Of a stretch of DNA of 64,000 nt, positions 16,996 through 26,911 are shown piece after piece. The translations under genes were made by a program, and so were the position numbers. The notes under the pieces are model-generated. The model made no database searches and was not told where the DNA came from. It saw only the letters and a list, made by a program, of their open reading frames with translations. How positions within the stretch are numbered: the stretch's first letter is position 1; every line of letters starts with the position of its first letter. This DNA is from Candidatus Brocadiaceae bacterium S225 (lineage in GTDB: Bacteria; Planctomycetota; Brocadiia; Brocadiales; Scalinduaceae): contig SMSL01000002.1 in the NCBI GenBank assembly GCA_007859995.1, positions 1 through 64,000 on the forward strand, in the 5' to 3' direction.

Positions 16996-18288
16996 ATGAC
17001 CATGCAGAAATTATTATGCTTATCCATACTTACGCTCTCGGTATGTTATGTTGCGATATGTTCCGATAAGGCCCTGTTATTGTCTTATGCACTGGAATCA
17101 GATACAAAAACAGAATATCTAACGCTGGAAGATGCTGTAGAGATTGCCATGAATAATAATCCACTAATAAAGTCCAAGATACATAATATGGGTTCTTATG
17201 AAGGAAGAGTAAAACAGGCAGGGCTGTTGCCAAACCCGGCGATTGAATTCCTCACACAGGAAACGCCAACTAATAATATAGGTTTAGATCAGAGTCAGAA
17301 CTCTATTGCCTTATTCCAGAAACTGGAGACCGGAGGAAAGAGGAAACTGAGAGTTAAAGCAGCCGAAAAGGAGAAGAAGGTAGTGGAAATGGACCTTCAG
17401 ACTACAATAGCTGATATTACGGCACAGGTTAAAACGTCTTTCTTTAACGTCCTTACGACACAGGAGGAATTAAAATTTGCAGAAGAAACCTTAGAGATTG
17501 CTAAGAGCCTGATGTCTATTTCAGGCCAGAGATTCGAAATCGGAGATATTGCCAGGATTGATGTGCTGAAAGCGGAAATTGAATTGTCCAATGCTAAAAT
17601 GATGGTACAAAATACTGAAAGAAAATATCTTAATTCGACTAAAATGCTGCAGACCGTCATGGGCGTATCAGATATTGACGTGAATAAACTGTTTCCGATT
17701 TCTACTGCTGATACACCGTCACTAAATCTGGATGACCTGAATAATTTACTTTTAAACAACCATCCCGCACTGAAAGCCCGGAAGAGAGTTGTCGATCTTT
17801 CAGTAATAAAGATTACCGAGGCGAAGAGAATGGCTATCCCTGATATTAACGCGACTATCGGATACAAGAGGCTCTCTGCATCTGATGTCAATACTGTTCA
17901 GGCAGGAATAGAGTTCCCTTTACCAATTTTCAACAGGAACCAGGGTAAGATTATTGAAGCCAGGGCGTTATCCCACATGGCTAAAGATGACGTAGAGGTT
18001 GTTAGAAATCAATTACTACTTCAGTTGAGCAATGCATTTTCTTTATATACCTCTACCCGTGAACAAGTCCGTTTCTTCACCTATTCCATAATACCACAGT
18101 CGGAAGAATCCTTAAAGATTGCAAGGCAGGGATATAAGCAAGGTGAATTCGATTATCTTGAGGTGCTGGATGCTCAGAGAACATTGGCGAATACAAGAAT
18201 TTCTTATTTGAAGATTTTAAACAAACTTTTTTCTTCAATAACGGAAATAGAAAAGTTTGTTGGAGTTAAGATATCTGATATTAAATAA
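16996..18288 (+). CDS. TolC-family outer-membrane efflux channel (CusC/CzcC type)
   Basis: A 430-residue protein with a signal peptide, then two tandem outer-membrane efflux protein repeats. Family marks include LTLEDAVEIAMNNNPLIKS near the start, KQAGLLPNPAIEF, and the mirrored segment ARQGYKQGEFDYLEVLDAQRTLANTR near the end. The channel carries metal ions from the periplasmic adaptor out of the cell. A good ribosome site (AGAGGT) precedes the ATG. It is followed by a membrane fusion protein and an RND pump, forming one tripartite set. Confidence 0.88.
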   Translation: MTMQKLLCLSILTLSVCYVAICSDKALLLSYALESDTKTEYLTLEDAVEIAMNNNPLIKSKIHNMGSYEGRVKQAGLLPNPAIEFLTQETPTNNIGLDQSQNSIALFQKLETGGKRKLRVKAAEKEKKVVEMDLQTTIADITAQVKTSFFNVLTTQEELKFAEETLEIAKSLMSISGQRFEIGDIARIDVLKAEIELSNAKMMVQNTERKYLNSTKMLQTVMGVSDIDVNKLFPISTADTPSLNLDDLNNLLLNNHPALKARKRVVDLSVIKITEAKRMAIPDINATIGYKRLSASDVNTVQAGIEFPLPIFNRNQGKIIEARALSHMAKDDVEVVRNQLLLQLSNAFSLYTSTREQVRFFTYSIIPQSEESLKIARQGYKQGEFDYLEVLDAQRTLANTRISYLKILNKLFSSITEIEKFVGVKISDIK

Positions 18289-18440
18289 TTTATATTTACC
18301 ACGGAAAGTCACTATAAAATTAAAAACAATTTTTACACGAGGATATGTACATGATAAGAGCATCTATTTTTTATCAGCTTTGCAGCGTGCAGTATTTGCA
18401 TATTTATAAGCAACCTTTTTATCATTTAAAATCATTCACT

Positions 18441-19973
18441 ATGAATAAAGCAATTATTTCAATCATCATCGTTGCCGGCTTATTAGCAAGTTGCAATAAT
18501 GACATTCACGAACACGCTAATGCCGAATACGGACATCTACACGGAGATGAAACAGATGCAGGCGTTGCGCCCGAACCGCTTGCTTATACACTCTACACAG
18601 ATAAAACGGAACTATTTGTAGAGTTTAAACCCTTGATAGCAGGGAAGGTCTCAAAAGTTGCCGCCCACTTTACCCAATTAGGTGAAAAATTCAAAGCAAT
18701 TACGGATGGTTCTGTAACTGTTAGTCTAATCGGGAACGAGAAACAATTCACTGATAAAGCTGAAAAACCATCGTCTCCAGGTATATTTCGACTGGCTTTG
18801 AAACCTGAAGACTCTGGTACATATCAGTTGGTCTTTGACATTCAGACTAAGGAGTTATCTGACAAAATAACAATATCAAACATTGCTGTTTATCCTGACA
18901 CGAAAACCGCGCTAGAAAATCAGCAAGAACAAACAATCGGTGAAGAGATTGTTTATTTAAAAGAGCAGGCATGGAAGATAGATTTCGCTAATAGGGAAGT
19001 AAAAAGAGGGCCTTTTACCGAAATAATCAAAACCACAGGACAGATATTGCCTGCACATGGAGACGAGACAACCATAACCGCAAAAAGCAGTGGTATCATA
19101 ACATTCGGAAACAATAAAAAACTGGTTGGTTCTGCTGTTAAACCGGACGAAACCATATTTATAATTTCAGGGGCCGGTTTAACAGAAGGCAATGTACACA
19201 CGAAATACAAAGAAGCAAAAAACAACTATGAGAAAAGCAAAATAGATTTTGAAAGAGCCAAAGGTTTGGTAAAAAACAATATCATTTCACAAAAACGTTT
19301 TCAGGAAACACAACTCCTGCACAAAAATGCTCAAACTACTTTTAACACTATTGAGAAAAACTATACTGCTGGTGGACACAAAATCACGTCGCCAATACAC
19401 GGGTTTATAAAAGGTGTGATGATAAGAGAAGGGGAGTATGTTGAAATAGGTCAGTCCATCGCCACTGTTTCCCAAAACCGCAAGCTCATCTTAAAAGCCG
19501 AAGTGCCTCAAAAGTATTTTTCAAAACTCAATAGCATTTCATCAGCGAATTTCATAACCGCTTACGACAGTAAAATATACAGTACTGACAGTTTAAATGG
19601 CAAGCTCATCTCATATGGAAAAAGCGCTGACAATAACGCTTATTATATCCCAGTAAATTTTGAGATTAATAATAATGGAGAAATCATTCCCGGTTCTTTT
19701 GTAGAAGTTTTATTAAAAACAGATGTGATTAAAGAAGCGTTGGTAATACCATACTCAGCGCTTATAGAAGAACAGGGCAATTATTTTGCTTATGTGCAGA
19801 CATCAGGCGAAGGATACCAAAAGCGTGAATTAAAACTCGGCGACAATGACGGTATGAATGTACACGTGTTGTCAGGCATAAAGGAAGGTGAAAGAGTAGT
19901 TACCAAAGGGAGCTATCAAATTAAATTAGCAACAATGTCAGGTAAAATGCCTGCTCATGGACATGAACACTAG
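18441..19973 (+). CDS. RND efflux membrane fusion lipoprotein (CusB/CzcB type)
   Basis: A 510-residue lipoprotein adaptor with lipobox LLASC at about residues 12-16, then a His-rich segment (IHEHANAEYGHLHGDE). An N-terminal extra domain (about 40-170) precedes the usual lipoyl/barrel-sandwich halves, a coiled-coil hairpin (YKEAKNNYEKSKIDFERAK) and a C-terminal beta domain ending in GHEH. I prefer the ATG at 18441 over the upstream one at 18345 because it gives a normal lipoprotein signal. There is no Shine-Dalgarno site, unlike its neighbour upstream. Extra N-terminal domain and leader style resemble Bacteroidota adaptors, so transfer is possible. Confidence 0.87.
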   Translation: MNKAIISIIIVAGLLASCNNDIHEHANAEYGHLHGDETDAGVAPEPLAYTLYTDKTELFVEFKPLIAGKVSKVAAHFTQLGEKFKAITDGSVTVSLIGNEKQFTDKAEKPSSPGIFRLALKPEDSGTYQLVFDIQTKELSDKITISNIAVYPDTKTALENQQEQTIGEEIVYLKEQAWKIDFANREVKRGPFTEIIKTTGQILPAHGDETTITAKSSGIITFGNNKKLVGSAVKPDETIFIISGAGLTEGNVHTKYKEAKNNYEKSKIDFERAKGLVKNNIISQKRFQETQLLHKNAQTTFNTIEKNYTAGGHKITSPIHGFIKGVMIREGEYVEIGQSIATVSQNRKLILKAEVPQKYFSKLNSISSANFITAYDSKIYSTDSLNGKLISYGKSADNNAYYIPVNFEINNNGEIIPGSFVEVLLKTDVIKEALVIPYSALIEEQGNYFAYVQTSGEGYQKRELKLGDNDGMNVHVLSGIKEGERVVTKGSYQIKLATMSGKMPAHGHEH

Positions 19974-20035
19974 TGAAATTTTGAATTATGAATGTTAAAT
20001 TTTGAATTTTAAATGGTAAAGGAGAAGATATAAAA

Positions 20036-20383
20036 ATGAAAAAGGGAAATATAATTCTTGATAAATCATTTGATTTCGCTTTAAGCATTATCGAGCTGTA
20101 TAAAAAAATGATTGAACAGAAAGAATATATTCTTTCGAAACAAATTCTCCGAAGCGGAACAAGCATTGGAGCTAATGTTGAGGAATCAACTGCTGCTATA
20201 TCTAAAAAGGATTTTACTGCAAAAATGTCTATTGCATCCAAAGAAGCAAGAGAGACAAGATACTGGATAAGATTGCTTGACAAAAGCAAACTGGTGAATA
20301 TTGATTTCAATACCCATCTTAATGATATAGAACAACTCATCAACATTCTCACTGCAATTGTTAAAACCTCTCAATTGAAATGA
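20036..20383 (+). CDS. four-helix bundle protein (S23/23S rRNA-intervening-sequence type)
   Basis: A 115-residue all-helical protein with the family signature: LDKSFDFALSIIELYKKM, SKQILRSGTSIGANVEESTAA and ASKEARETRYWIRLL. Such proteins were first found inside 23S rRNA intervening sequences but are widespread as stand-alone genes of unknown function. Here it has its own AGGAGA ribosome site and is wedged between the membrane fusion protein and the RND pump of one efflux set, flanked by AT-rich TTTTGAATT repeats, which suggests insertion as a cassette. Confidence 0.9.
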   Translation: MKKGNIILDKSFDFALSIIELYKKMIEQKEYILSKQILRSGTSIGANVEESTAAISKKDFTAKMSIASKEARETRYWIRLLDKSKLVNIDFNTHLNDIEQLINILTAIVKTSQLK

Positions 20384-20416
20384 CGAACTTAAATGAAATG
20401 TGAAATGTTCTAAAGC

Positions 20417-20583
20417 AAAAAACCGTATCCTCACGCAAAGCCGCTAAGATCGCAAAGAATAAAATTGCCGAGAAAATATACGAATATTTATGAACCATGA
20501 CTCACTTTTTCTCTCTTAGCGTTCTTTGCGGCTTTGCGTGAGGATGTTTTTACTAAAAACCCGCCCGTAGGGCGCTAATTCAA
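20417..20583. repeat. large palindromic repeat, copy 1
   Basis: About 165 bp. The arms begin CCGTATCCTCACGCAAAGCC and end GGCTTTGCGTGAGGATG, perfectly inverted over at least 16 bp, followed by a conserved tail with GCCCGCCCGTAGGGCGC. The core between the arms is the reverse complement of the core in copy 2 (28503-28674), while the tail has the same orientation in both copies. Confidence 0.88.
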
Positions 20584-20614
20584 CATTTAAAATCCAAAAT
20601 TTAAAATTTCTACC

Positions 20615-23600
20615 ATGTTAAATAAAATAATACAATACGCCTTACATAATCGCCTAATGATTATCGTGGCATCAGCGCTGCTTTTGATAGCGGGTATTTA
20701 CACGGCTTCTAAAATGGAGGTTGATGTATTTCCTGACCTTACTGCGCCAACGGTAGTAGTGTTAACCGAAGCGCACGGAATGGCTCCGGAAGAAGTTGAA
20801 AAATTAGTAACTTTCCAGATTGAAACGGCAGTCAATGGCGCCACCAATGTGCGTCGTGTAAGGTCATCATCTGCGGCAGGAATATCAATTGTCTGGATAG
20901 AGTTTGAGTGGGGAACAGATATTTTTAAGGCCCGGCAAATAGTTAGCGAAAAGCTGACAACCATTGCTGAAAAGCTACCACTGGGAGTTGGAGACCCTAC
21001 ACTTGCACCTCAATCATCCATTATGGGTGAAATCATGCTTATTGGTTTATCATCAGATAGCACAACCCCAATGGATTTAAGAACAATTGCCGACTGGAAT
21101 ATCCGGCCAAGGTTATTGGCGACAGGAGGAGTATCGCAGGTCATTGTAATTGGCGGAGAATACAAGCAATACCAAATACTTGCGTCACCTCAAAAAATGA
21201 AATATTACAACATCTCATTAAACGAACTGCTGAAAGCAAGTAAAGAAAGTAATCTTAATGCCTCAGGTGGTTTCATGAACGAATTTGGTAATGAATACAT
21301 CATAAGAGGTCTTGGAAGAACAAACAAAGTGGAAGAGATAGGCAATACCGTAATCAAGGTTGTCAATAATGTTCCGATAAAAATAGAGGATGTTGCAGAG
21401 GTTAACATTGGTGGAGCAATCCCTAAAATCGGAGACGGTTCACTTAAAGCAAGTCCGGCAATTATTATGACCGTAGCAAAACAGCCGGGAACTAACACAT
21501 TGGAACTCACAAAAAAAATTGATAATGCTATTATAGAGATTGCCAAAACCCTGTCTTCCGACATTAAAATCAACACCAGAATATTTCGTCAGGCTGATTT
21601 TATTCAGGCTTCTATAAGCAATATTCAAAAAGCGCTGATAGAGGGTTCTATCTTTGTAGTTATCATTATGTTCCTGTTCTTAATGAATTTCAGAACTACC
21701 ATCATTTCTATTGTTGCTATTCCCCTTTCACTTATAGTTACAATCATTATCCTTAAATTATTAGGCTTAACCATCAATACCATGTCTCTCGGCGGAATGG
21801 CAATAGCCATTGGCTCTCTGGTAGATGATGCAGTTATTGATGTGGAAAACGTCTTTAAACGTCTAAGGGAAAATGCACAAAAAAGTATTGAAGTACGAAA
21901 AAACACACTTGTTGTCGTTTATGATGCATCAAAAGAGATTCGATCTTCAATTTTTAAGGCAACTCTTATTATCATCGTTGCATTTATTCCTTTGTTTTTT
22001 CTTAGCGGAATGGAGGGAAGAATGTTGCGGCCTCTGGGTATCTCCTTTATCGTTTCTCTGTTTGCATCCTTAATGGTTGCGGTAACACTTACCCCTGTGC
22101 TTTGCAGCTTTATGCTTACCAATGATAAAATGCTTTTAAACCAGGCAAAAGGAAGTTGGCTGGAGAGATGGCTTAACCGATATTATCATTTCGCGTTAGA
22201 AAAAGTAATGAAAATTAAAAAGACAGTGCTTGGATTATCCATAGTGTTTTTCATTATAGCGGGTTTTCTCATGTTTGGTTTGGGTAGAAGTTTTTTGCCG
22301 GAATTTAACGAAGGCACGTTAACGGTAAGCGCTGTCAGTATGCCGGGCATATCACTCAAAGAATCAAATAAAATTGGAAACAGGATTGAAAATATTCTGC
22401 TGTCGATCCCGGAGATCTCAATTACTTCACGCAGAACAGGAAGGGCTGAATTAGACGAACATGCACAAGGGGTAAATGCCGCTGAAATTGATGCTCCCTT
22501 TGTTCTGACAGAAAGAAGCAAGGATGATTTTATGAAGGAAGTTCGAGGGAAATTAAGCGCTGTTACTGAAGCGAACATCACTATCGGGCAACCTATAGGG
22601 CACCGTATTGACCATATGCTTTCAGGTACAAGAGCCAACATAGCCATTAAACTTTTTGGTACAGACCTGTCCAAAATGTTTTCTCTCGCCAATCAGATAA
22701 AGCGCAACATTGAAGGCATAGAAGGGCTTGTGGATATCAGTGTGGAGCAGCAAATAGAAATTCCGCAAGTACAGATAAAAGCAAAAAGGAATATGCTTGC
22801 CAAATATGGTATTTCTATAGGACAATTTACCGAATTTATTGATGTTGCCTTTGCAGGCGAAAAGGTTTCTCAGGTTTTTGAAGACAACAAAAGTTTTGAT
22901 TTGATATTGCGGTTTAATGATGAAAACAGGGGAAAAATAGAAAATATCCGTAACGTTTTAATCGATACCAATATCAAATCAGGTAAACAATCCAGAATTC
23001 AAAATTCAAAACTTAAAATTCCTTTACATTATGTAGCTGATATTATTTCAACAACAGGCCCCAACACCATTAACCGGGAAAATGTACAGCGAAAAATTGT
23101 GGTTTCAGCCAATGTAGCCGGGCGTGATTTAAAAAGCGTAGTAAACCAGATCAAAGGAAATATAGATGATAATGTTCAGTTACCGGAAAACTACCGGATT
23201 CAATACGGCGGACAATTTGAAAGTGAAGCAAAGGCATCGAAAGTATTATTCTTCACCTCTTTAATGTCTTTACTCATTATATTCCTTTTGCTTTATCAGG
23301 AATTTAAAAACATCAAATTTGCAGGAATTGTTTTTCTCAATTTACCCCTGGCGCTGATAGGTGGAGTCTTAAGCATTTGGTTTACATCGGGAATCATGAG
23401 TATTCCTTCTATCATTGGATTTATTACTCTGTTTGGAATAGCAACACGTAACGGGATATTATTGGTTTCACGCTATCAGGTATTGCAGGGTCAAGGTGTT
23501 GCTTTGTATGAAACTATCATTAAAGGCTCTTTAGATAGGCTCAACCCAATTCTAATGACTGCCTTAACGACTGCTTTGGCACTAATTCCATTAGCAATGA

Positions 23601-23737
23601 CAGGCGACTTGCCTGGAAACGAAATACAGAGTCCAATGGCAAAAGTGATTTTAGGAGGCTTACTCAGTTCAACCCTTTTAAATATATTTATCGTTCCTGT
23701 TGTTTTCTACATTTCAAATGTTAAAAAAGAAGAATAA
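20615..23737 (+). CDS. heavy-metal efflux RND pump (CusA/CzcA family), pump 1
   Basis: A 1040-residue inner-membrane proton antiporter with the full RND layout: 12 predicted helices and two large periplasmic loops. The HME start motif is present (KMEVDVFPDLTAPTV). The TM4 signature reads AIAIGSLVDDAVIDVEN, closer to the monovalent Cu/Ag (CusA) pattern than to the DFG pattern of Zn/Co/Cd pumps, though the second Asp is unusual. Within the second loop, residues about 789-805 form an insertion (SRIQNSKLKI) coded by an AATTCAAAATTC repeat. No Shine-Dalgarno site is visible. It completes the tripartite set with the genes at 16996 and 18441. Confidence 0.92.
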   Translation: MLNKIIQYALHNRLMIIVASALLLIAGIYTASKMEVDVFPDLTAPTVVVLTEAHGMAPEEVEKLVTFQIETAVNGATNVRRVRSSSAAGISIVWIEFEWGTDIFKARQIVSEKLTTIAEKLPLGVGDPTLAPQSSIMGEIMLIGLSSDSTTPMDLRTIADWNIRPRLLATGGVSQVIVIGGEYKQYQILASPQKMKYYNISLNELLKASKESNLNASGGFMNEFGNEYIIRGLGRTNKVEEIGNTVIKVVNNVPIKIEDVAEVNIGGAIPKIGDGSLKASPAIIMTVAKQPGTNTLELTKKIDNAIIEIAKTLSSDIKINTRIFRQADFIQASISNIQKALIEGSIFVVIIMFLFLMNFRTTIISIVAIPLSLIVTIIILKLLGLTINTMSLGGMAIAIGSLVDDAVIDVENVFKRLRENAQKSIEVRKNTLVVVYDASKEIRSSIFKATLIIIVAFIPLFFLSGMEGRMLRPLGISFIVSLFASLMVAVTLTPVLCSFMLTNDKMLLNQAKGSWLERWLNRYYHFALEKVMKIKKTVLGLSIVFFIIAGFLMFGLGRSFLPEFNEGTLTVSAVSMPGISLKESNKIGNRIENILLSIPEISITSRRTGRAELDEHAQGVNAAEIDAPFVLTERSKDDFMKEVRGKLSAVTEANITIGQPIGHRIDHMLSGTRANIAIKLFGTDLSKMFSLANQIKRNIEGIEGLVDISVEQQIEIPQVQIKAKRNMLAKYGISIGQFTEFIDVAFAGEKVSQVFEDNKSFDLILRFNDENRGKIENIRNVLIDTNIKSGKQSRIQNSKLKIPLHYVADIISTTGPNTINRENVQRKIVVSANVAGRDLKSVVNQIKGNIDDNVQLPENYRIQYGGQFESEAKASKVLFFTSLMSLLIIFLLLYQEFKNIKFAGIVFLNLPLALIGGVLSIWFTSGIMSIPSIIGFITLFGIATRNGILLVSRYQVLQGQGVALYETIIKGSLDRLNPILMTALTTALALIPLAMTGDLPGNEIQSPMAKVILGGLLSSTLLNIFIVPVVFYISNVKKEE

Positions 23738-23821
23738 TTCCATGTTCTGCAGAGAGATTATTAATAGTCTCCTGCCTGGGTTGATTAAGGTGTCGTATCA
23801 TGAATCCATTTGTAAGAGTAG

Positions 23822-26800
23822 CTATGAAGCACGGCTTTTCTTTCCGATAGTAACATACAATGCCGGAAGTACAAACAAGGTTAGCAAAGTGCAAGTCGTT
23901 ACACCACCAATTACAACGGTAGCAAGCGGACGCTGAACTTCGGCGCCAACACCAGTTGAAATAGCCATTGGTATAAACCCAACCGCATCAGTGATTGCGG
24001 TTGCCATTACAGGAAGTAAACGTTGATTGGCTGCTGCCTTAACAGCTTCACCAAAGACAAGACCTTCCTTCTTTAACACTCTGATAGTGGATACCAAAAT
24101 TTGACCATTAAGAACGGCAATACCACTGAGGGCTATAAACCCAATAGCGGCGCTTACACTGAAAGGCATGCCTCGTCCCCATAGAGCAAAAACACCTCCA
24201 ATAATAGCAAAAGGAATACCTGTATAAATAATTAATACATCAACAAGATTTTTAAGGCTGAAGTACAGCATCAGAAATATTAGTAATAGTGCAACAGGCA
24301 CGACAATCATAAAACGTATTCTGGAACGTTCAAGGTGTTCAAATTGACCTCCCCACTCGATTACATATCCATCAGGTAGGCTCAATTCGTTCTCAATACG
24401 AGATCTGGCCTCCTGCACAAACGAGGCTATATCTCTCTCCCTGACATTGCATTGTACCTTTATTAAACGACGTCCCCATTCCCGATTTATGGTTGAATAA
24501 CCTTCCGTTTCTCTGACTTCAGCTAAATTACGAAGCGGTAAGATTAGTCCTGATTCAGTGGGGATGAGTGTGTTAGCCAGGGCATCTACATCTGTACGTT
24601 GTTTTTCGGGCAACCTGACTACAAGCGGAAATCTCCTCTGTCCTTCAAAGATATCACCTGCCCGATAAGCGCCAACCGTTTTAACGAGATCAAGCACGCT
24701 GCTTGCCGGGATTCCGTATCTTGCAATCTGATCCTGGTTTACAATCACTTGAAGGGTAGGTTGTCCGGTAATCTGTTCCCCGGCAACATCTGAAACACCT
24801 TTAACGTCCTTGAGGATTTCCTGCACTCTATTGCTGAGACGAACCAGTTCTTCAAAGTTGTCCCCATAAATCTTAACACCCACGTCTGATCTGATGCCGC
24901 TAACCATCTCGTTCAAGCGCATTTCAATGGGTTGGGTAAAGATCATGTTTACGCCAGGCAAGTCTTCAAGCTCCTCTTCCATTTGCCTGATTAGATCAGT
25001 CTGAGTTCTCGCGCTTTTCCATTTGTTTCTGGAATTAAGCGTGATAAAAATGTCTGTAAGTTCTATACCCATTGGATCTGTCGCAACTTCAGCCGTTCCG
25101 ACACGGCTCCAGATATGTCTGACCTCATCAGGAAAAGCCTCCAACAACAATCTTTCAATTTTCGAATTGTAGGCAACTGCCTCTTCTATAGATACTCCGG
25201 CCAGGCGTATAGTGTTAATGACGATAGAGCCTTCTCTAAGTTTTGGTATGAATTCTCCTCCCAATCTGGTTCCGATAAAGGCAGTACCTATCAGTAAAAT
25301 AAACACCGTACCAAATAGTACATATTTCCATCGGAGTATCATTGCAAGTGCAGTTGTGTATCCTCTTTTTAAGGTGCGTTCTATAAAACTCTCTTGTTCT
25401 CTTATTTTTCTTGGTAAAAAATAATAAGACAATATGGGTGAGAGTAATATGGCAATTGCCAGCGCTCCGGTCATGGCAAAGATAAATGTCCATGCCATTG
25501 GCTTGAACATCTTTCCTTCAATATCTTCCAGTGCCAGGATAGGGAGAAAGACAATTATGATAATACCCATGCCGAATATAATGGGACGTATAACCTCTTT
25601 ACCGGATTGAGATATGCTTTGAAGGCGTTCGATATTTGTCAATGGTCTTCCTAAATGCTGTTGCTTCTCGTTTAGTTTCCGCATATTTATTTCTGTCATT
25701 ACCACAGAACCATCTACAATAATACCAAAGTCAATAGCCCCCATGCTTAACAGGCTGGCAGCTATGGAAAATTCATACATGCCAAAAATAGCAAAAAGCA
25801 TTGAAATTGGAATTGCGATTGCGACAAGTAAACCGACTCGAAAATTACCCAATATCAGGAATAATACGAGAATTACCAGTATTGCCCCGTAAACCAGATT
25901 ATGCTTTACGGTATTGATTACCTTGGATATAAGATCAGTGCGGTCGTAAACAATCTCCACCTTTACATCTTCCGGCAGGGATTTACTGACAATATCAAGA
26001 CTCTTTTTTAATCCTTCAGTTACCTTTTTGCTATTTTCACCCATTAAGGCAAAACCAAGTCCCAGGACTACCTCTCCTTGACCACCTGCAGTTACCGCTC
26101 CTCGACGGATTTCGTGTCCTATTGCCACTTCTGCGACATCCTTGATATAGACCGGAGCGCCTTTGTGGGCCTTCAGCACAATGTTTTCTATCTGTTCGAT
26201 TGTGCTGACCCGGCCCAGTCCATGCACAAGCAGAGATTGTCCTGCTGATACGACTCGTCCACCGCCTACATTATGATTATTTTGAGCAAGCGTTTCAAAT
26301 ACCTTGTTTAGCGTAAAATTGTATTTTACCAGAGACTCAGGTGAGACGATTACCTGGTATTGCCGTTCAAAACCTCCCCATGAATTAACTTCAGCCACCC
26401 CAGGCACCTTTCTGAGTTCTGGTTTTATAATCCAGTCATGAATGGTCCTGAGTTCATCCAGCGTCCGATCAGGATTTGAAGATCGTAGAATATAATGGAA
26501 AACCTCTCCAAGACCGGTGGAGATAGGGCCCAATTGCGGACGGTCTATACCTTCAGGCAGATCAACACTTATAAGCCGTTCAATAATGAATTGACGGGCA
26601 TCATAAATGTTCGTGTTGTCATCAAATGTTGCAACAACCTGAGACAGACCGAACTTTGATATAGAGCGTACATTAATAAGACCTGAAAAACCGGATATGG
26701 ATAGTTCAATTGGCAGTGTTATTTGCTGTTCAATTTCCGATGGATTAAGATTAGACGCAACGGTATTAATCTGAACCTGTACAGGAGTAGTGTCCGGGAA

Positions 26801-26911
26801 TGCGTCTATAGGTGTGTGAATAAGAGCACGAATGCTGATACCAATAAATACGGCAAATAGTATCAGGATAAATATCCTGTTTTTCAGAGAGAATTCTATA
26901 ATTTTATTCAT
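23822..26911 (-). CDS. heavy-metal efflux RND pump (CzcA family), pump 2
   Basis: About 1029 residues, complete RND architecture with HME start HTPIDAFPDTTPVQVQ. The TM4 signature is AIDFGIIVDGSVVMTEI, the DFG-x3-DG form of divalent-cation (Zn/Co/Cd/Ni) pumps, but the final Asn of the usual MEN/VEN is Ile here. The ATG at 26911 lies inside the last codons of the preceding adaptor gene, so the two are translationally coupled; a GTG at 26917 is an alternative start. It converges on pump 1 with an 84-bp gap. Confidence 0.92.
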   Translation of the reverse strand: MNKIIEFSLKNRIFILILFAVFIGISIRALIHTPIDAFPDTTPVQVQINTVASNLNPSEIEQQITLPIELSISGFSGLINVRSISKFGLSQVVATFDDNTNIYDARQFIIERLISVDLPEGIDRPQLGPISTGLGEVFHYILRSSNPDRTLDELRTIHDWIIKPELRKVPGVAEVNSWGGFERQYQVIVSPESLVKYNFTLNKVFETLAQNNHNVGGGRVVSAGQSLLVHGLGRVSTIEQIENIVLKAHKGAPVYIKDVAEVAIGHEIRRGAVTAGGQGEVVLGLGFALMGENSKKVTEGLKKSLDIVSKSLPEDVKVEIVYDRTDLISKVINTVKHNLVYGAILVILVLFLILGNFRVGLLVAIAIPISMLFAIFGMYEFSIAASLLSMGAIDFGIIVDGSVVMTEINMRKLNEKQQHLGRPLTNIERLQSISQSGKEVIRPIIFGMGIIIIVFLPILALEDIEGKMFKPMAWTFIFAMTGALAIAILLSPILSYYFLPRKIREQESFIERTLKRGYTTALAMILRWKYVLFGTVFILLIGTAFIGTRLGGEFIPKLREGSIVINTIRLAGVSIEEAVAYNSKIERLLLEAFPDEVRHIWSRVGTAEVATDPMGIELTDIFITLNSRNKWKSARTQTDLIRQMEEELEDLPGVNMIFTQPIEMRLNEMVSGIRSDVGVKIYGDNFEELVRLSNRVQEILKDVKGVSDVAGEQITGQPTLQVIVNQDQIARYGIPASSVLDLVKTVGAYRAGDIFEGQRRFPLVVRLPEKQRTDVDALANTLIPTESGLILPLRNLAEVRETEGYSTINREWGRRLIKVQCNVRERDIASFVQEARSRIENELSLPDGYVIEWGGQFEHLERSRIRFMIVVPVALLLIFLMLYFSLKNLVDVLIIYTGIPFAIIGGVFALWGRGMPFSVSAAIGFIALSGIAVLNGQILVSTIRVLKKEGLVFGEAVKAAANQRLLPVMATAITDAVGFIPMAISTGVGAEVQRPLATVVIGGVTTCTLLTLFVLPALYVTIGKKSRAS

